Shown here one piece after another: positions 8,920-17,804 of a stretch of 64,000 nt of DNA. Both the position numbers and the translations under genes were made by a program. The stretch covers positions 496,001 to 560,000 of the forward strand of contig NZ_JAKCFI010000006.1 of the NCBI RefSeq assembly GCF_021412625.1, in the 5' to 3' direction. How positions within the stretch are numbered: the first letter of the stretch is position 1; every line of letters begins with the position of its first letter. Below the pieces are notes generated by a model. The model was not told the DNA's origin. It saw only the letters and a list, made by a program, of their open reading frames with translations, and made no database searches. Origin of the DNA: Myxococcus stipitatus. GTDB taxonomy: Bacteria; Myxococcota; Myxococcia; Myxococcales; Myxococcaceae.

Positions 8920-9816
8920 TCACCGCGAGCCCTCCCCCGCCAACCCCGCACGTTCCCGTCGGCACAGCTCCGCGATCCAATCCGACGCTGCCCGCACGCG
9001 GGGGCTGCGCTGCAAGTCCCTGTGCAGCACCAGCCACAAGGGCCGCTTCGCGATGACGCCCGCGCCCACGCGCGTCAGTCGCGTGTCCCGCTCCCCCGTG
9101 AGACACGGCAGCAGCGCCACGCCCAGTCCCGCCGCCGCCGCCTCGCGCAGCACCGCCGTGCTGTTGCTGCGCAACAGCCTCCGCCCTCCCGACGTCAGCC
9201 GCTTCAACTCCTCCGACTCCGCGCCCGACGTCAGCGTCTCCCGATAGACGAGCACCGTGTGCCCCCGGAAGTCCCCGGGCCTCGGCGCCCCCCGGCGGCG
9301 CAGGTAGCCGCGCGCCGCGTACATCGCGAACCCCAGCTCCCCCACCTTGCGCACCACCAACGCATCCCCTCGCGGCGCCACCAAGCGCAACGCCAGGTCC
9401 GCGTCTCCACGCTGGATGTCCACCACGTCCGTCCCTACCACCAGCTCCACGTCCAGCCCCGGGTGCCGCCCGTGGATGACGTCCATGTGCGCCGCCAGCA
9501 GCGCCTGCGCGAGGTACTCCGTCGCGGCCACGCGCACCGAGCCCTCCACGCGGGCCTCGTCCGCCACCGCGCCATGGAGCGAGCGCAGCGCCTCCTCCAT
9601 CTCCCGCGCCCGCGCGACGACCGCCTCCGCGCCCTTCGTCAGCCCGAGCGTCCGCGCGCCGCGCAGCACCAGCTTCGTCCCGAGCGACTTCTCCAGCGCC
9701 GCCAGCCTGCGGCCCACCGTCGTCGCGTCCACTCGCAGCTCACGCGCCGCGCCAGCGAGCGAGCCCTGCCTCGCCACCGCGAGCAGGTAGCGGAGGTCGT
9801 CCCATCGCATATCCAT
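8920..9816 (-). CDS. LysR family transcriptional regulator
   Basis: 298 residues. The N-terminal winged helix-turn-helix is standard (LRYLLAVARQGSLAGAAREL, then VDATTVGRRLAALE). The rest is the periplasmic-binding-like effector domain. Start at the ATG at 9816; a second ATG at 9810 is possible. It is divergent from the alpha/beta hydrolase at 9925, and two palindromes lie immediately before its start codon, which points to autoregulation and control of the hydrolase-SDR pair. Confidence 0.92.
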   Translation of the reverse strand: MDMRWDDLRYLLAVARQGSLAGAARELRVDATTVGRRLAALEKSLGTKLVLRGARTLGLTKGAEAVVARAREMEEALRSLHGAVADEARVEGSVRVAATEYLAQALLAAHMDVIHGRHPGLDVELVVGTDVVDIQRGDADLALRLVAPRGDALVVRKVGELGFAMYAARGYLRRRGAPRPGDFRGHTVLVYRETLTSGAESEELKRLTSGGRRLLRSNSTAVLREAAAAGLGVALLPCLTGERDTRLTRVGAGVIAKRPLWLVLHRDLQRSPRVRAASDWIAELCRRERAGLAGEGSR

Positions 9817-9818
9817 GC

Positions 9819-9853
9819 CTGCAATGGTGCAGCAAAGGGCTGCATCTGTGCAG
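9819..9853. promoter_or_regulatory. Two tandem LysR-type operators
   Basis: Two copies of CTGCA-N4-TGCAG (9819-9832 and 9840-9853) start exactly 21 bp apart, two helical turns, in the short divergent region between lysR and the hydrolase gene. Same-face palindromes in such a position are what a tetrameric LysR regulator would need. The first copy is 3 bp from the lysR start codon, consistent with self-repression. Confidence 0.65.
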
Positions 9854-9924
9854 CCCCCCTGGCGCTATCTCGAACCGGACGAAGCGGCGGCACGCCCGAC
9901 GGCCCCGCGCCAATGGAGGACACC

Positions 9925-10896
9925 ATGTCTCATGCGACGGTGCTGGAACACAACGTGGCCCCCCTGCCTCGCGACCTCTCTCGGGATGAGCGCCTCACGG
10001 TGTCGACGGCCGACACCAACCCCGGCCTCGACTTCCCCATCCGCGCGCTCGACGGCTACGCGCTGTCCGGCAAGCTCTTCCCCCACGAGGGCGCCGAGGT
10101 GGGCGCCGTGGCCCTCATCACCAGCGCCACCGGGGCCCGCCAGCGCTACTACGCCCGCTTCGCCGCCTTCCTCGCCCGGCGCGGCTTTCCCACCATCACC
10201 TACGACTACCGGGGCATCGGCGGCTCCCGCCCGGAGAAGCTCGAGGGCTTCGCCGCGCGCATGGAGGACTGGGGAAGCCAGGACCTCGCGGGCGCCATCG
10301 CCACCGTGCGCGAGCGCTTCCCCCGTCGCCGGCTCCTGCTCATCGGCCACAGCGTGGGAGGCCAGCTGCTGGGCCTCGCCCCCAACGCGAACGAGGTCTC
10401 CGCGATGCTCCACGTCGCGGCGGGCTCCGGCTACTACAAGCTGTTCCCCCAGCGGCTGCGCATGGCCCTCAACTGGCGCGTCATCGCCCCCACGCTGATT
10501 CGCGCCTTCGGCAAGCTGCCCGGCTGGGCCGGCACCGCCGAGGACCTGCCCGCCGGCGTCGCGGAGCAGTGGGCCCGCTGGTGCCTGTCCCCCCAATACC
10601 TCATGAGCGAGGGCGGGGAGACGCGGCGTGAGGCCTACGCGTCGCTGTACCTGCCACTGCGCGCCTACAGCTTCTCGGACGACCCCATCGCCTCCAAGGC
10701 CGCCGTCTCGCACCTGCTGGACTTCTACGCGGACGCCCTCGTCGAGCACCGCCACGTCACGCCCAGGCAGGTGGGAGGCCAGCCCATCGGACACTTCGGC
10801 TTCTTCCGGGAGACCTTCCGCCAGACGCTGTGGGAGGACGCCGTCGAGTGGCTCGCACACCAGGCACTCACGGTTCGGCCGGTGAAGGCCGCGTGA
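9925..10896 (+). CDS. Alpha/beta-fold serine hydrolase
   Basis: 323 residues, ATG at 9925 with GGAGGA five bases upstream (an ATG at 9913 is weaker; the open frame extends further but lacks a start context). The nucleophile elbow GHSVGG at about residue 140 carries the catalytic Ser, DYRGIGGSRP precedes it, and IGHFGFF supplies a plausible catalytic His near residue 290. No signal peptide, so cytoplasmic. Forms a likely operon with the SDR gene 17 bp downstream, under the divergent LysR regulator. Substrate unknown. Confidence 0.85.
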   Translation: MSHATVLEHNVAPLPRDLSRDERLTVSTADTNPGLDFPIRALDGYALSGKLFPHEGAEVGAVALITSATGARQRYYARFAAFLARRGFPTITYDYRGIGGSRPEKLEGFAARMEDWGSQDLAGAIATVRERFPRRRLLLIGHSVGGQLLGLAPNANEVSAMLHVAAGSGYYKLFPQRLRMALNWRVIAPTLIRAFGKLPGWAGTAEDLPAGVAEQWARWCLSPQYLMSEGGETRREAYASLYLPLRAYSFSDDPIASKAAVSHLLDFYADALVEHRHVTPRQVGGQPIGHFGFFRETFRQTLWEDAVEWLAHQALTVRPVKAA

Positions 10897-10913
10897 AGTA
10901 GAACCCCGGGTCC

Positions 10914-11684
10914 ATGGACCTGGAGCTCAGAGGCAAAGTGGCCCTCGTCACCGGCAGCAGCCGGGGCATCGGCCGGGCCACCGCGGCGGCGCTCGCCCGC
11001 GAGGGCGTGAAGGTGTGTCTCTCCGCGCGCGGCGTGGAGACGCTGGAGGCGACCGCCACCGCGCTGCGCGCCACCGGCGCGGAAGTGGCCACCGTCGTCG
11101 CGGACGTGGCCACCCAGGCCGGCGCGGTGGCGGCGGTGGACGCGGCGATTGCCGCCTTCGGCACGCTGGACATCCTCGTCAACAACGTGGGCGGCAGCGG
11201 CGGCGCGGGCGCCTTCGACACCGCCACGGGCGAGCAGTGGACCGCCGTCCTCGACAGGAACCTCCTGTCCGCCGTCTGGTGCAGCCAGCGCGCGGTGGAG
11301 CACATGCGCCAGCACGGCGGCGGCACCATCATCCACATCAACTCCATCTTCGGCCGCGAGTACGCCACCAGCGCGCCCTACACCACCGCCAAGGCGGGCC
11401 TCACGGCCCTCACCAAGGAGATGGCGGTGGACCTGGCCCGTCACCACATCCGCGTCAACGGCGTGGCCCCCGGCTCCATCCTCTTCCCCGGCGGCAGCTG
11501 GGACAAACGCCAGCAGGCGGACCCGGAGAAGGTGGCGAAGCTGGTGCGCGACGAGCTGCCCTGGGGGCGCTTCGGCACGCCCGAGGAGGTGGCGGACGTG
11601 GTGGCCTTCCTCTGCTCGGCCCGCGCCCGGTGGGTGACGGGGGCCACCCTCCCCGTGGATGGTGGACAGGGCCGCGCCTTCTGA
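10914..11684 (+). CDS. Short-chain dehydrogenase/reductase (FabG-like)
   Basis: 256 residues. Cofactor motif TGSSRGIG near residue 13, NNVGG in the fourth strand, and the active-site Tyr and Lys in SAPYTTAKAG are present, as is the C-terminal GATLPVDGG typical of 3-oxoacyl-ACP-reductase-like SDRs. It reduces or oxidises a carbonyl/alcohol with NAD(P)H; the substrate is not predictable. It follows the alpha/beta hydrolase by 17 bp and is closed by a terminator hairpin. Confidence 0.9.
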   Translation: MDLELRGKVALVTGSSRGIGRATAAALAREGVKVCLSARGVETLEATATALRATGAEVATVVADVATQAGAVAAVDAAIAAFGTLDILVNNVGGSGGAGAFDTATGEQWTAVLDRNLLSAVWCSQRAVEHMRQHGGGTIIHINSIFGREYATSAPYTTAKAGLTALTKEMAVDLARHHIRVNGVAPGSILFPGGSWDKRQQADPEKVAKLVRDELPWGRFGTPEEVADVVAFLCSARARWVTGATLPVDGGQGRAF

Positions 11685-11706
11685 CGGGGCGCCGAGCACG
11701 CCCCGT
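11684..11706 (+). terminator. Hairpin terminator after the SDR gene
   Basis: ACGGGGCG (11684-11691) and CGCCCCGT (11699-11706) give a perfect 8-bp stem with a 7-base loop starting on the stop codon of the SDR gene. No long T tract follows. Confidence 0.6.
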
Positions 11707-11749
11707 GCTATGAGGCCGGCCGCCACCGCTTGGGATTGGGATTGAGCGC

Positions 11750-12274
11750 TTGCTGAAGCTCTACAAGAAGGAAGGCGGAAGCCTTCGCTACTGGGAAGCC
11801 TGGGTCCACGAACGCGTGCTCACCCTGCATTGGGGCACCGTGGGCGAGGTCGGCGAGCAGAAGGAGCTGCCGCTGCCCCCCGAGGAGGAGGACCCGGAGC
11901 TGGCCCTCGCCGAGGCCGCCGGCCCCTTCGTCGAGGAGGGCTACGACGAGCCCGACCCCGACGCCATGCACTCCCTCGTCGTCCAGTACGCCGTCCAGGG
12001 CCAGGGCACCGGCCATGACCTGGAGAAGCGCGTCGCCGTGGAGGAGCTGCTCACCGACGCGCTGGGCTGGACGGGCAACGGCGAGGTGGAGGGCGGCGAG
12101 CTGCGCGACGGCCTGCTGCGCGTCCACTGCCGGGTGATGGACGTGGACGCCGCCGTGCGCGCCGTGGAGGTGGCGCTCGACTCCGAGGACCTCATCGACG
12201 GCGCCACCGCGTGGGTGGCGCGCGACGACGAGGCGCCCCGGCTCGTCTGGACCGCCCCTGGGCCCCGGGGCTGA
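11750..12274 (+). CDS. WGR-like domain protein, otherwise unknown
   Basis: 174 residues from a TTG at 11750; no ATG or GTG exists in frame before the conserved-looking N-terminus, so the start is uncertain. The first 45 residues (YWEAWVHERVLTLHWGTVGEVGEQKE) resemble the WGR fold found in polyADP-ribose polymerases and MolR-type proteins, with WGT replacing WGR. The remainder is acidic and unrecognised. It may bind nucleic acid or protein; no function is claimed. Codon use matches neighbours. Confidence 0.6.
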   Translation: MLKLYKKEGGSLRYWEAWVHERVLTLHWGTVGEVGEQKELPLPPEEEDPELALAEAAGPFVEEGYDEPDPDAMHSLVVQYAVQGQGTGHDLEKRVAVEELLTDALGWTGNGEVEGGELRDGLLRVHCRVMDVDAAVRAVEVALDSEDLIDGATAWVARDDEAPRLVWTAPGPRG

Positions 12275-12290
12275 AGGCCCGGCGCCCCGG

Positions 12291-15071
12291 CTACGGCACC
12301 ATCGTCGCGAGCGGAGCGCTCACCCCTTCGACGAAGCGGCGGCTGTCGTTCGGCTGGTCCGGACGACGGCCCCGGTCCAGCTCGTCACGGTCGTACATGC
12401 CGTCCTCGTCCTGGTCCACGCCGATGCGCCACTCGCTGCCCGAGGGGACCACGGTGAAGGTCAGCTCGGCGCCGGCCGCCGCGCTGGCCAGCAGGAGGAA
12501 GGCGTTCACCCGCTCCGAGGCGCGGTCCGATTGGAACTGGCCGTTGCCCAGGTACGTGTAGCCTCGCGCCAGCCCCATCCGGCGGCCCTTCACCACCAGG
12601 CCCACCTTGCCGCTGTCCGCCAGCGACATGAAGCGCAGCGCGCGCGCCAGCTCCGCCGGCGTCACGTCCGCCAGCGTCACCTGCTGCCCCACCGCCGCGT
12701 GCGAGTCCTTGCTGTCCGGACCGGGCGGCAGGTACATGTCCGTCAACGAGCCCCGGGGCAGGTCGCCACCGGAGAAGGACAAGATCAGCGCGACGATGTC
12801 CGCGACCTGCTGGTCGTTCTCCGGGTTGAAGGGGGGCTCCGTGACGAACCGCGCGATGGAGTCCACGCTGCCGTCATGCAGGAAGCTGAAGCCGGACAGG
12901 CTCTCCTTCTGGCTCAGCTCCATGCCCACCTTCTCGTAGAGGTTGCGCAGCTGCGGCACCTTGAGGGAGACGTTGGTGCTGCCGTCGGTGGACGCCAGCG
13001 CGTGACGCGTCTCGCCCATGGGGCCCGTGGGGAGCGCCAGCCACTTGGAGCCATCCCACGTCATGTCCACCGCGAGGCCCGTGGGGAAGGTGTGGCAGGT
13101 GTTGCACGCGAACAGGCCCATGGCCAGCAGGCTCGGCGGGCGGAACAGCTCCATGCCCCGCTGGGCGTTGCCGTTGGGCAGGGGCTGGCCCGCGGGCCCG
13201 AAGCGGCCCGTGGTGTAGTGGCCGGGCAGCGGCAGGTCCCGAGGCAGCGAGTTGTCCAGGTTGCGGAAGGGGTTGGGCGGGAAGGTCAGCGTGGCGAGGA
13301 AGGAGCGCAGCTCCGCCATCTCCTTCGGCGTCAGCTGCGTGTCGTCGCCCTGCAACCCCACGAAGGCCGGGTTGAACTCCTCGAGGCTCGCGCGGTCGCC
13401 GCGCCAGTGCAGCGGCTCCTTGCCGATGATGTCCTGGAGCGTCTGCGTCGTCATGGGGCCCTTCATCGGGTGGAACGGCTCGAACGGCGGCATCGGCAGG
13501 CCCATGCCCAGGTTCTGCCCCTCCAGCGACTTCACCTCGCCCGCGGGGTCGCCCAGGTCCCACGCCAGCCGGTCCATGCGCGCGTCGATGTGGCAGGACG
13601 CGCAGGACACGTGCCCCAGGCCGGACGTCTTGTGCGTGTCGTACAGGTGCTTGCGCCCCGCCTTGATGGCGACCGGGGACGGGTCGAAGAAGGCCACCCG
13701 GGACAGCTCGCGCAGCCGGTCCGCGCTCACCACGGAGATGCTCGCCGCGAAGCGGTTGAGGACATAGAGCCGCTCACGCCCCGCGTCGTAGACGATGCCG
13801 GTGGGGCCCTCGCCCACGTCCACCTGACCCAGCCGCGCGCCGTTGGGCGCCACCGCCACCACGTTGTTGGAGCCCATGCCCGTCACGAAGGCGCGCGTGC
13901 CCCGCGCGTTCCAGGCGACGCCGCGCGGGTCTCCCACCGACAGGTCGCGCAGCGCCTGGGGCACCGTGGGCGTGGTGTAGTCGAGGTGCGGGTTGAGGTC
14001 GTGGATGGAGCGCGACGACGGCCGGCGCGGGTCGACAGACGCCATGAGCACGCGGACGAAGCGGCCGTTGACGTTCGGCTCGAAGCGCACCTCGTTGTGC
14101 GCGTCCGTGCCCACCACCGTCACGGAGCCGGACGGGTGCACCGCCAGCGCCATGTTCAGGTTCATCAGCCGCGAGACATAGGAGACGTCCAGCGACGCCG
14201 TGTCGATGATGGCCAGGTCGCGGTCCGGCAGGTCCCACCCCACGCGGCGACCGGAGGCGGAGGCGTTCGGGCCGCTCACCAGGTCCGTCCAGTCCCCGCG
14301 GTTGTCGTCCATCCAGCGGCCCCGGTCGTCCTTGCGCACGATGAGGCCCACGGGCGGGGGCGGCGGGTTCTCCGGGTTGAGCGCCGGGAAGAAGGTGGTG
14401 CCCGCGTTGGGAGGAGGGTTCACGCCGCCGTAGGGGCCGCGCGGGTCGCTCACGACGTTGGGCGGGAACGCGTCCGGAATCGTCAGGCCGCCGCCGAGCA
14501 GCGTGGTGCCGTTGCCGGACTCGAAGATGGCCGCGTAGACGAAGCGCCCGTCGGGGCTCACCGCGAGCGCGCGCGGGTCCTCGCCCTTGAGGGTGAGGCG
14601 GCGGGGCGCGGCGTCCGGCCGGCGCGGGTCCACCACCAGCACGCGGTTGACCTGCGAGCAGGTGATGAAGGCGCGCTCGGGGCGCCCGGCGAAGACGACG
14701 TCCGCGGGCTCGTCGTCCGTATAGACGGTGGCCGTCACCACGCCCCGGCGCAGGTCCACGATGCTGACGCTGTCGGAGATGTGATTCACCACCCACGCCT
14801 CGGAGTTGCTCCGAGCCCGCACCGACACCGGGTCCAGGCCCACCGGGATGGAGGACACCAGCCGCGGCCCGTTGCGCTCCGCCACGTCGAAGACCAGCAG
14901 CCGGTTGTCCGCCGTGTTCACCGCCAGCAGCAGGTTGCCGTCGGGGGTCAGCTCCAGCGGGTGGACATGGGGGTCTTCCCAGTTCACGAATGTTTCACCC
15001 GCGTGAGACATTTTCGGTATCACGACCGAAAGGAAGCACAGCAGCACGACGGCGCGTCGGATGACACCCAT
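12291..15071 (-). CDS. Exported beta-propeller protein with two c-type haem motifs
   Basis: 926 residues. Start set at the ATG at 15071 because GGAGGT lies 8 bases upstream; an upstream GTG would include that ribosome site. A hydrophobic signal peptide (ending near SHAGE) sends it to the periplasm. Residues 20-450 contain YVTN/NHL-type propeller repeats (TPDGNLLLAVNT, SPDGRFVYAAI and similar). Two CxxCH sites, CASCH near 490 and CNTCH near 655, lie in a cytochrome c peroxidase/MauG-like half. The C-terminus has a calcium-loop-like DQDEDGMYDRDELD. Likely a periplasmic redox or oxidase protein; substrate unknown. Confidence 0.75.
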   Translation of the reverse strand: MGVIRRAVVLLCFLSVVIPKMSHAGETFVNWEDPHVHPLELTPDGNLLLAVNTADNRLLVFDVAERNGPRLVSSIPVGLDPVSVRARSNSEAWVVNHISDSVSIVDLRRGVVTATVYTDDEPADVVFAGRPERAFITCSQVNRVLVVDPRRPDAAPRRLTLKGEDPRALAVSPDGRFVYAAIFESGNGTTLLGGGLTIPDAFPPNVVSDPRGPYGGVNPPPNAGTTFFPALNPENPPPPPVGLIVRKDDRGRWMDDNRGDWTDLVSGPNASASGRRVGWDLPDRDLAIIDTASLDVSYVSRLMNLNMALAVHPSGSVTVVGTDAHNEVRFEPNVNGRFVRVLMASVDPRRPSSRSIHDLNPHLDYTTPTVPQALRDLSVGDPRGVAWNARGTRAFVTGMGSNNVVAVAPNGARLGQVDVGEGPTGIVYDAGRERLYVLNRFAASISVVSADRLRELSRVAFFDPSPVAIKAGRKHLYDTHKTSGLGHVSCASCHIDARMDRLAWDLGDPAGEVKSLEGQNLGMGLPMPPFEPFHPMKGPMTTQTLQDIIGKEPLHWRGDRASLEEFNPAFVGLQGDDTQLTPKEMAELRSFLATLTFPPNPFRNLDNSLPRDLPLPGHYTTGRFGPAGQPLPNGNAQRGMELFRPPSLLAMGLFACNTCHTFPTGLAVDMTWDGSKWLALPTGPMGETRHALASTDGSTNVSLKVPQLRNLYEKVGMELSQKESLSGFSFLHDGSVDSIARFVTEPPFNPENDQQVADIVALILSFSGGDLPRGSLTDMYLPPGPDSKDSHAAVGQQVTLADVTPAELARALRFMSLADSGKVGLVVKGRRMGLARGYTYLGNGQFQSDRASERVNAFLLLASAAAGAELTFTVVPSGSEWRIGVDQDEDGMYDRDELDRGRRPDQPNDSRRFVEGVSAPLATMVP

Positions 15072-15388
15072 AGCGGCGACCTCCACGTCAGGAAGAAGCG
15101 GTGCTTCTCACTGTCTTGCATTTATCAACGCGCCCGTTGCAACTCCTTGCGTGTGAAAATCGCAATTCCTACATCCGCCCCCACGGACGATTGCAGTCTC
15201 GAAATCAAAGATTCGAGCAGCCTGGAAAACGACCCACGGCGTCACGTCCCGTCACAAAGACAGGCACGCGAATCCTTCAGCCCGGGTCAAACCAGACAAA
15301 ACCGCCACACCCTAAAATGCGAGCACCACTCAAGGATGTGGCCCGAGCGCGTCCTGGAGGTGATGCACCCTGGAGGGATTTTTCTGTC
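15072..15388. other. AT-richer intergenic region upstream of the haem/propeller gene
   Basis: 317 bp, visibly lower in GC than the surroundings, between the end of cydB and the start of the propeller gene (both minus strand). It contains an imperfect inverted repeat at 15198-15217 (CTCGAAATC / GATTCGAG) and probably holds the propeller gene's promoter. No gene is supported. Confidence 0.5.
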
Positions 15389-16414
15389 TCAAGTCCGGGT
15401 GCGCGTGACGGACGGCGCCCCTGGCCGCGGGCGGAACACGCGGAAGAGGAGCGCGATGGAGGGCAGCACCACCGCGGCGCCCACCACCAGTGCGCCCAAT
15501 AACAGACGCTGTGTCGATGGACTCGCGGCGGCTGCCTTCAGCGTGATGTCTGGCACCACGAGATAGGGATACTGCGCGGCTGCCCAACCCAGGACGATGA
15601 GTCCGACCTGGACGGCCGCGGCGAGCCGGGCCCAGGCGTAGCGCCGGGTCCAGAGCAGCGCGAAGACGGCCACCGCGGCCAGGGCCGTGCCCAGGTGCAG
15701 GGCCACGGCGAAGGGCGAGGCGAGCAGGCCGTGCCAGACGCGGGGCGCCTGGGTGCGCGCCAGCAGCAGCACGACGAGGGCGGCGGCGAAGACGAGCGCG
15801 CCCGACCCCAGCGCGCGGCGGCGGAAGTCCTCCTTCAGCTCCGGCGAGGACGCCTCGTGCGTGAGGTACACCGCCGCGAGGAAGGCGAAGAGGGTCAGCG
15901 CGAACACGCCCACGGCCCACGCGAAGGGCGACAGCCACGAGGCGAAGAAGCCGCTGACGACCACGCGGCCCTCCACGCGGATGGCGCCGCTGACCACCGC
16001 GCCCACGCACATGCCCAGCAGCAGCGGCGCCACCACGCTCGCGCAGCTGAAGACGAGCCCCCACTGGCGTTGCACCGCGTCGCCGCGCAGGTCGTACGCG
16101 CGGAAGGTGAAGGCCGCGCCCCGGCAGACGATGCCCACCAGCAGCAGCGTCAGCGGGACGTGCAGCGCCACGCTGAGCGCCGCGAAGGCGCGCGGGAAGC
16201 CGGCGAACAGCAGCACCACGCCGACGATGAGCCAGACGTGGTTGACCTCCCAGACGGGGCCCATCGCCTGGGCGATGAGCGCGCGCTGCTCCGCCTTGCG
16301 CGGCCCCCGGGCGAGCAGGTCCCAGACGCCCCCGCCGAAGTCCGCGCCTCCGAAGAGCGCGTAGAGCACGAACGTCCCCGCCAGGACGAACCCCAGCAGC
16401 GCCTCAGTGGACAT
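15389..16414 (-). CDS. cydB: Cytochrome bd ubiquinol oxidase subunit II
   Basis: 341 residues, ATG at 16414, overlapping the end of cydA by 11 bp. Highly hydrophobic with about eight to nine membrane helices; GGADFGGGVWDLLA near the N-terminus and GPVWEVNHVWLI are family signatures. Partner of CydA in the quinol oxidase that reduces O2 to water at high affinity without pumping protons. The overlap implies translational coupling. Confidence 0.93.
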   Translation of the reverse strand: MSTEALLGFVLAGTFVLYALFGGADFGGGVWDLLARGPRKAEQRALIAQAMGPVWEVNHVWLIVGVVLLFAGFPRAFAALSVALHVPLTLLLVGIVCRGAAFTFRAYDLRGDAVQRQWGLVFSCASVVAPLLLGMCVGAVVSGAIRVEGRVVVSGFFASWLSPFAWAVGVFALTLFAFLAAVYLTHEASSPELKEDFRRRALGSGALVFAAALVVLLLARTQAPRVWHGLLASPFAVALHLGTALAAVAVFALLWTRRYAWARLAAAVQVGLIVLGWAAAQYPYLVVPDITLKAAAASPSTQRLLLGALVVGAAVVLPSIALLFRVFRPRPGAPSVTRTRT

Positions 16415-17765
16415 GGGCCTCGTCCTTTCCGAAGGGCGGGTGGCCCGCCGCGGGCGTCGGCGCCCCCGGCAGCGTGTCGCGCACCTGGCGCAGGAGCAGG
16501 AACAGCACCACCACGCCCAGGAACAGGTACAGCACGGTGAAGGTCCAGAAGGGCGCGGCCAGGTGCGGCACGGGCGTGACGGCCTCCGCGGTGCGCATGA
16601 CGCCGCGGACGATCCACGGCTGTCGTCCCCATTCGGTGACGAGCCACCCCGCCTCCAGCGCCACCAACCCCAGCGGCCCCGCCCCAAGCCACGCCCCCAT
16701 CATCCGACGCCCCGTGGGCCATTGCTTGCGCCGCCACCGCAGCGCCAGCGTCACCAGCGACAGCAGCGCCATGAGGCTCCCGGTCCCCACCATGACCTGG
16801 AAGGCGACGTGCACCTTGGCCACCGGCGGCCACGTGTCGCGGGGGAACGCGTTCAGCCCCTTCACCTCCGCGTGCGGGTCGCCGAAGGCGAGGATGGACA
16901 GGCCATGGGGGATGTCGAGCGCGCCGGACACCGTCCCCGTGTCCACGTCCGGCACACCGCCGATGCGCAGCGGCGCGCCACGCTCCGTCTCGAACTGGCC
17001 CTCCATCGCGGCCAGCTTCACCGGCTGCGCCCGCGCCACGTGCTTGGCGGACAGGTCCCCCACCAGCGGCTGGAGCAGCGCGGTGACACACGCCAGCGGC
17101 AGCGCCACCGACAGGGCCTTGCGGTGGAAGGTCGCGCCCGGGTGGCGCAGCAGCACGAAGGCGTGGATGCCCGCCATCGCGAAGGCGCTCGCCTGATAGC
17201 AGGAGAGCAGCACGTGCGCCGTCTCGTACTGCCAGCCGGCGCTGAACATGGCCACCACCGGCTGGACGTCCACGGGGCCGTCCGGCGTGGCCACGAAGCC
17301 CGAGGGCTGGTTCATGAAGACGTTGACCAGCGTGACGAAGAACGCGCTCGCCGCGCCGCTCACCGCCACCATGACGCCGGAGAACAGGTGCATGCCGGGC
17401 GACACCCGCTCGCGCCCGTACAGGTAGATGCCCAGGAAGATGGCCTCCGTGAAGAACGCCACCCCCTCCAGGCTGAACGGCAGCCCGATGACCTCGCCGT
17501 ACTCCCCCATGAAGTCCGGCCACAACAGGCCCAGCTCGAACGACAGCACCGTGCCGCTCACCGCGCCCACCGCGAAGAGGATGGCCGTGCCCTTCGCCAG
17601 CTTCAGGCTCAGCTTCCGGTAGTCCGCGTCCCCCGTCCGCCGCGCCTTCAGGTCGCTGAGCACCATCAGGAGCGGCAGCGCCACCCCCGCCGCCGCGAAG
17701 ACGATGTGGAACGCCAGCGACAACCCCATCTGCGCCCGGGCAAAGAGCAGGTCCGTCATGGACAT
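16404..17765 (-). CDS. cydA: Cytochrome bd ubiquinol oxidase subunit I
   Basis: 453 residues, ATG at 17765 (17759 also possible). The haem ligand region AFHIVF (H20) and the conserved EWGRQPW segment are present, and the protein has about nine membrane helices, as expected. The quinol-binding loop is of the short type. Carries haems b558, b595 and d and oxidises quinol. Bd oxidases are generally resistant to nitric oxide, which is of interest given the NO operon 3 kb away. A palindrome lies directly upstream (17773-17800). Confidence 0.94.
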   Translation of the reverse strand: MSMTDLLFARAQMGLSLAFHIVFAAAGVALPLLMVLSDLKARRTGDADYRKLSLKLAKGTAILFAVGAVSGTVLSFELGLLWPDFMGEYGEVIGLPFSLEGVAFFTEAIFLGIYLYGRERVSPGMHLFSGVMVAVSGAASAFFVTLVNVFMNQPSGFVATPDGPVDVQPVVAMFSAGWQYETAHVLLSCYQASAFAMAGIHAFVLLRHPGATFHRKALSVALPLACVTALLQPLVGDLSAKHVARAQPVKLAAMEGQFETERGAPLRIGGVPDVDTGTVSGALDIPHGLSILAFGDPHAEVKGLNAFPRDTWPPVAKVHVAFQVMVGTGSLMALLSLVTLALRWRRKQWPTGRRMMGAWLGAGPLGLVALEAGWLVTEWGRQPWIVRGVMRTAEAVTPVPHLAAPFWTFTVLYLFLGVVVLFLLLRQVRDTLPGAPTPAAGHPPFGKDEAHVH

Positions 17766-17772
17766 CAGAACT

Positions 17773-17800
17773 AATAATGCGCAATTCTCGCGCAATTATT
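17773..17800. promoter_or_regulatory. AT-rich inverted repeat before cydA
   Basis: In the 39-bp gap before cydA, AATAATGCGC and GCGCAATTATT form an imperfect 10-bp inverted repeat (one extra base in one arm) around 7 bases, ending 7 bp from the cydA ATG. It may be an operator for a redox regulator or a short attenuating hairpin. It does not resemble the NsrR site at 22487. Confidence 0.4.
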
Positions 17801-17804
17801 CATT

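Noticed and set aside
8776..9924. Long N-terminal extension of the alpha/beta hydrolase at 9925
   Set aside because: The extension is antisense to lysR and Arg/Pro/His-rich; a good ribosome site and family-like start exist at 9925.
12531..15566. 1011-codon frame antisense to the propeller/haem gene
   Set aside because: Composition is His/Arg/Gln/Val-rich shadow protein; the opposite strand has signal peptide, propeller repeats and two CxxCH sites.
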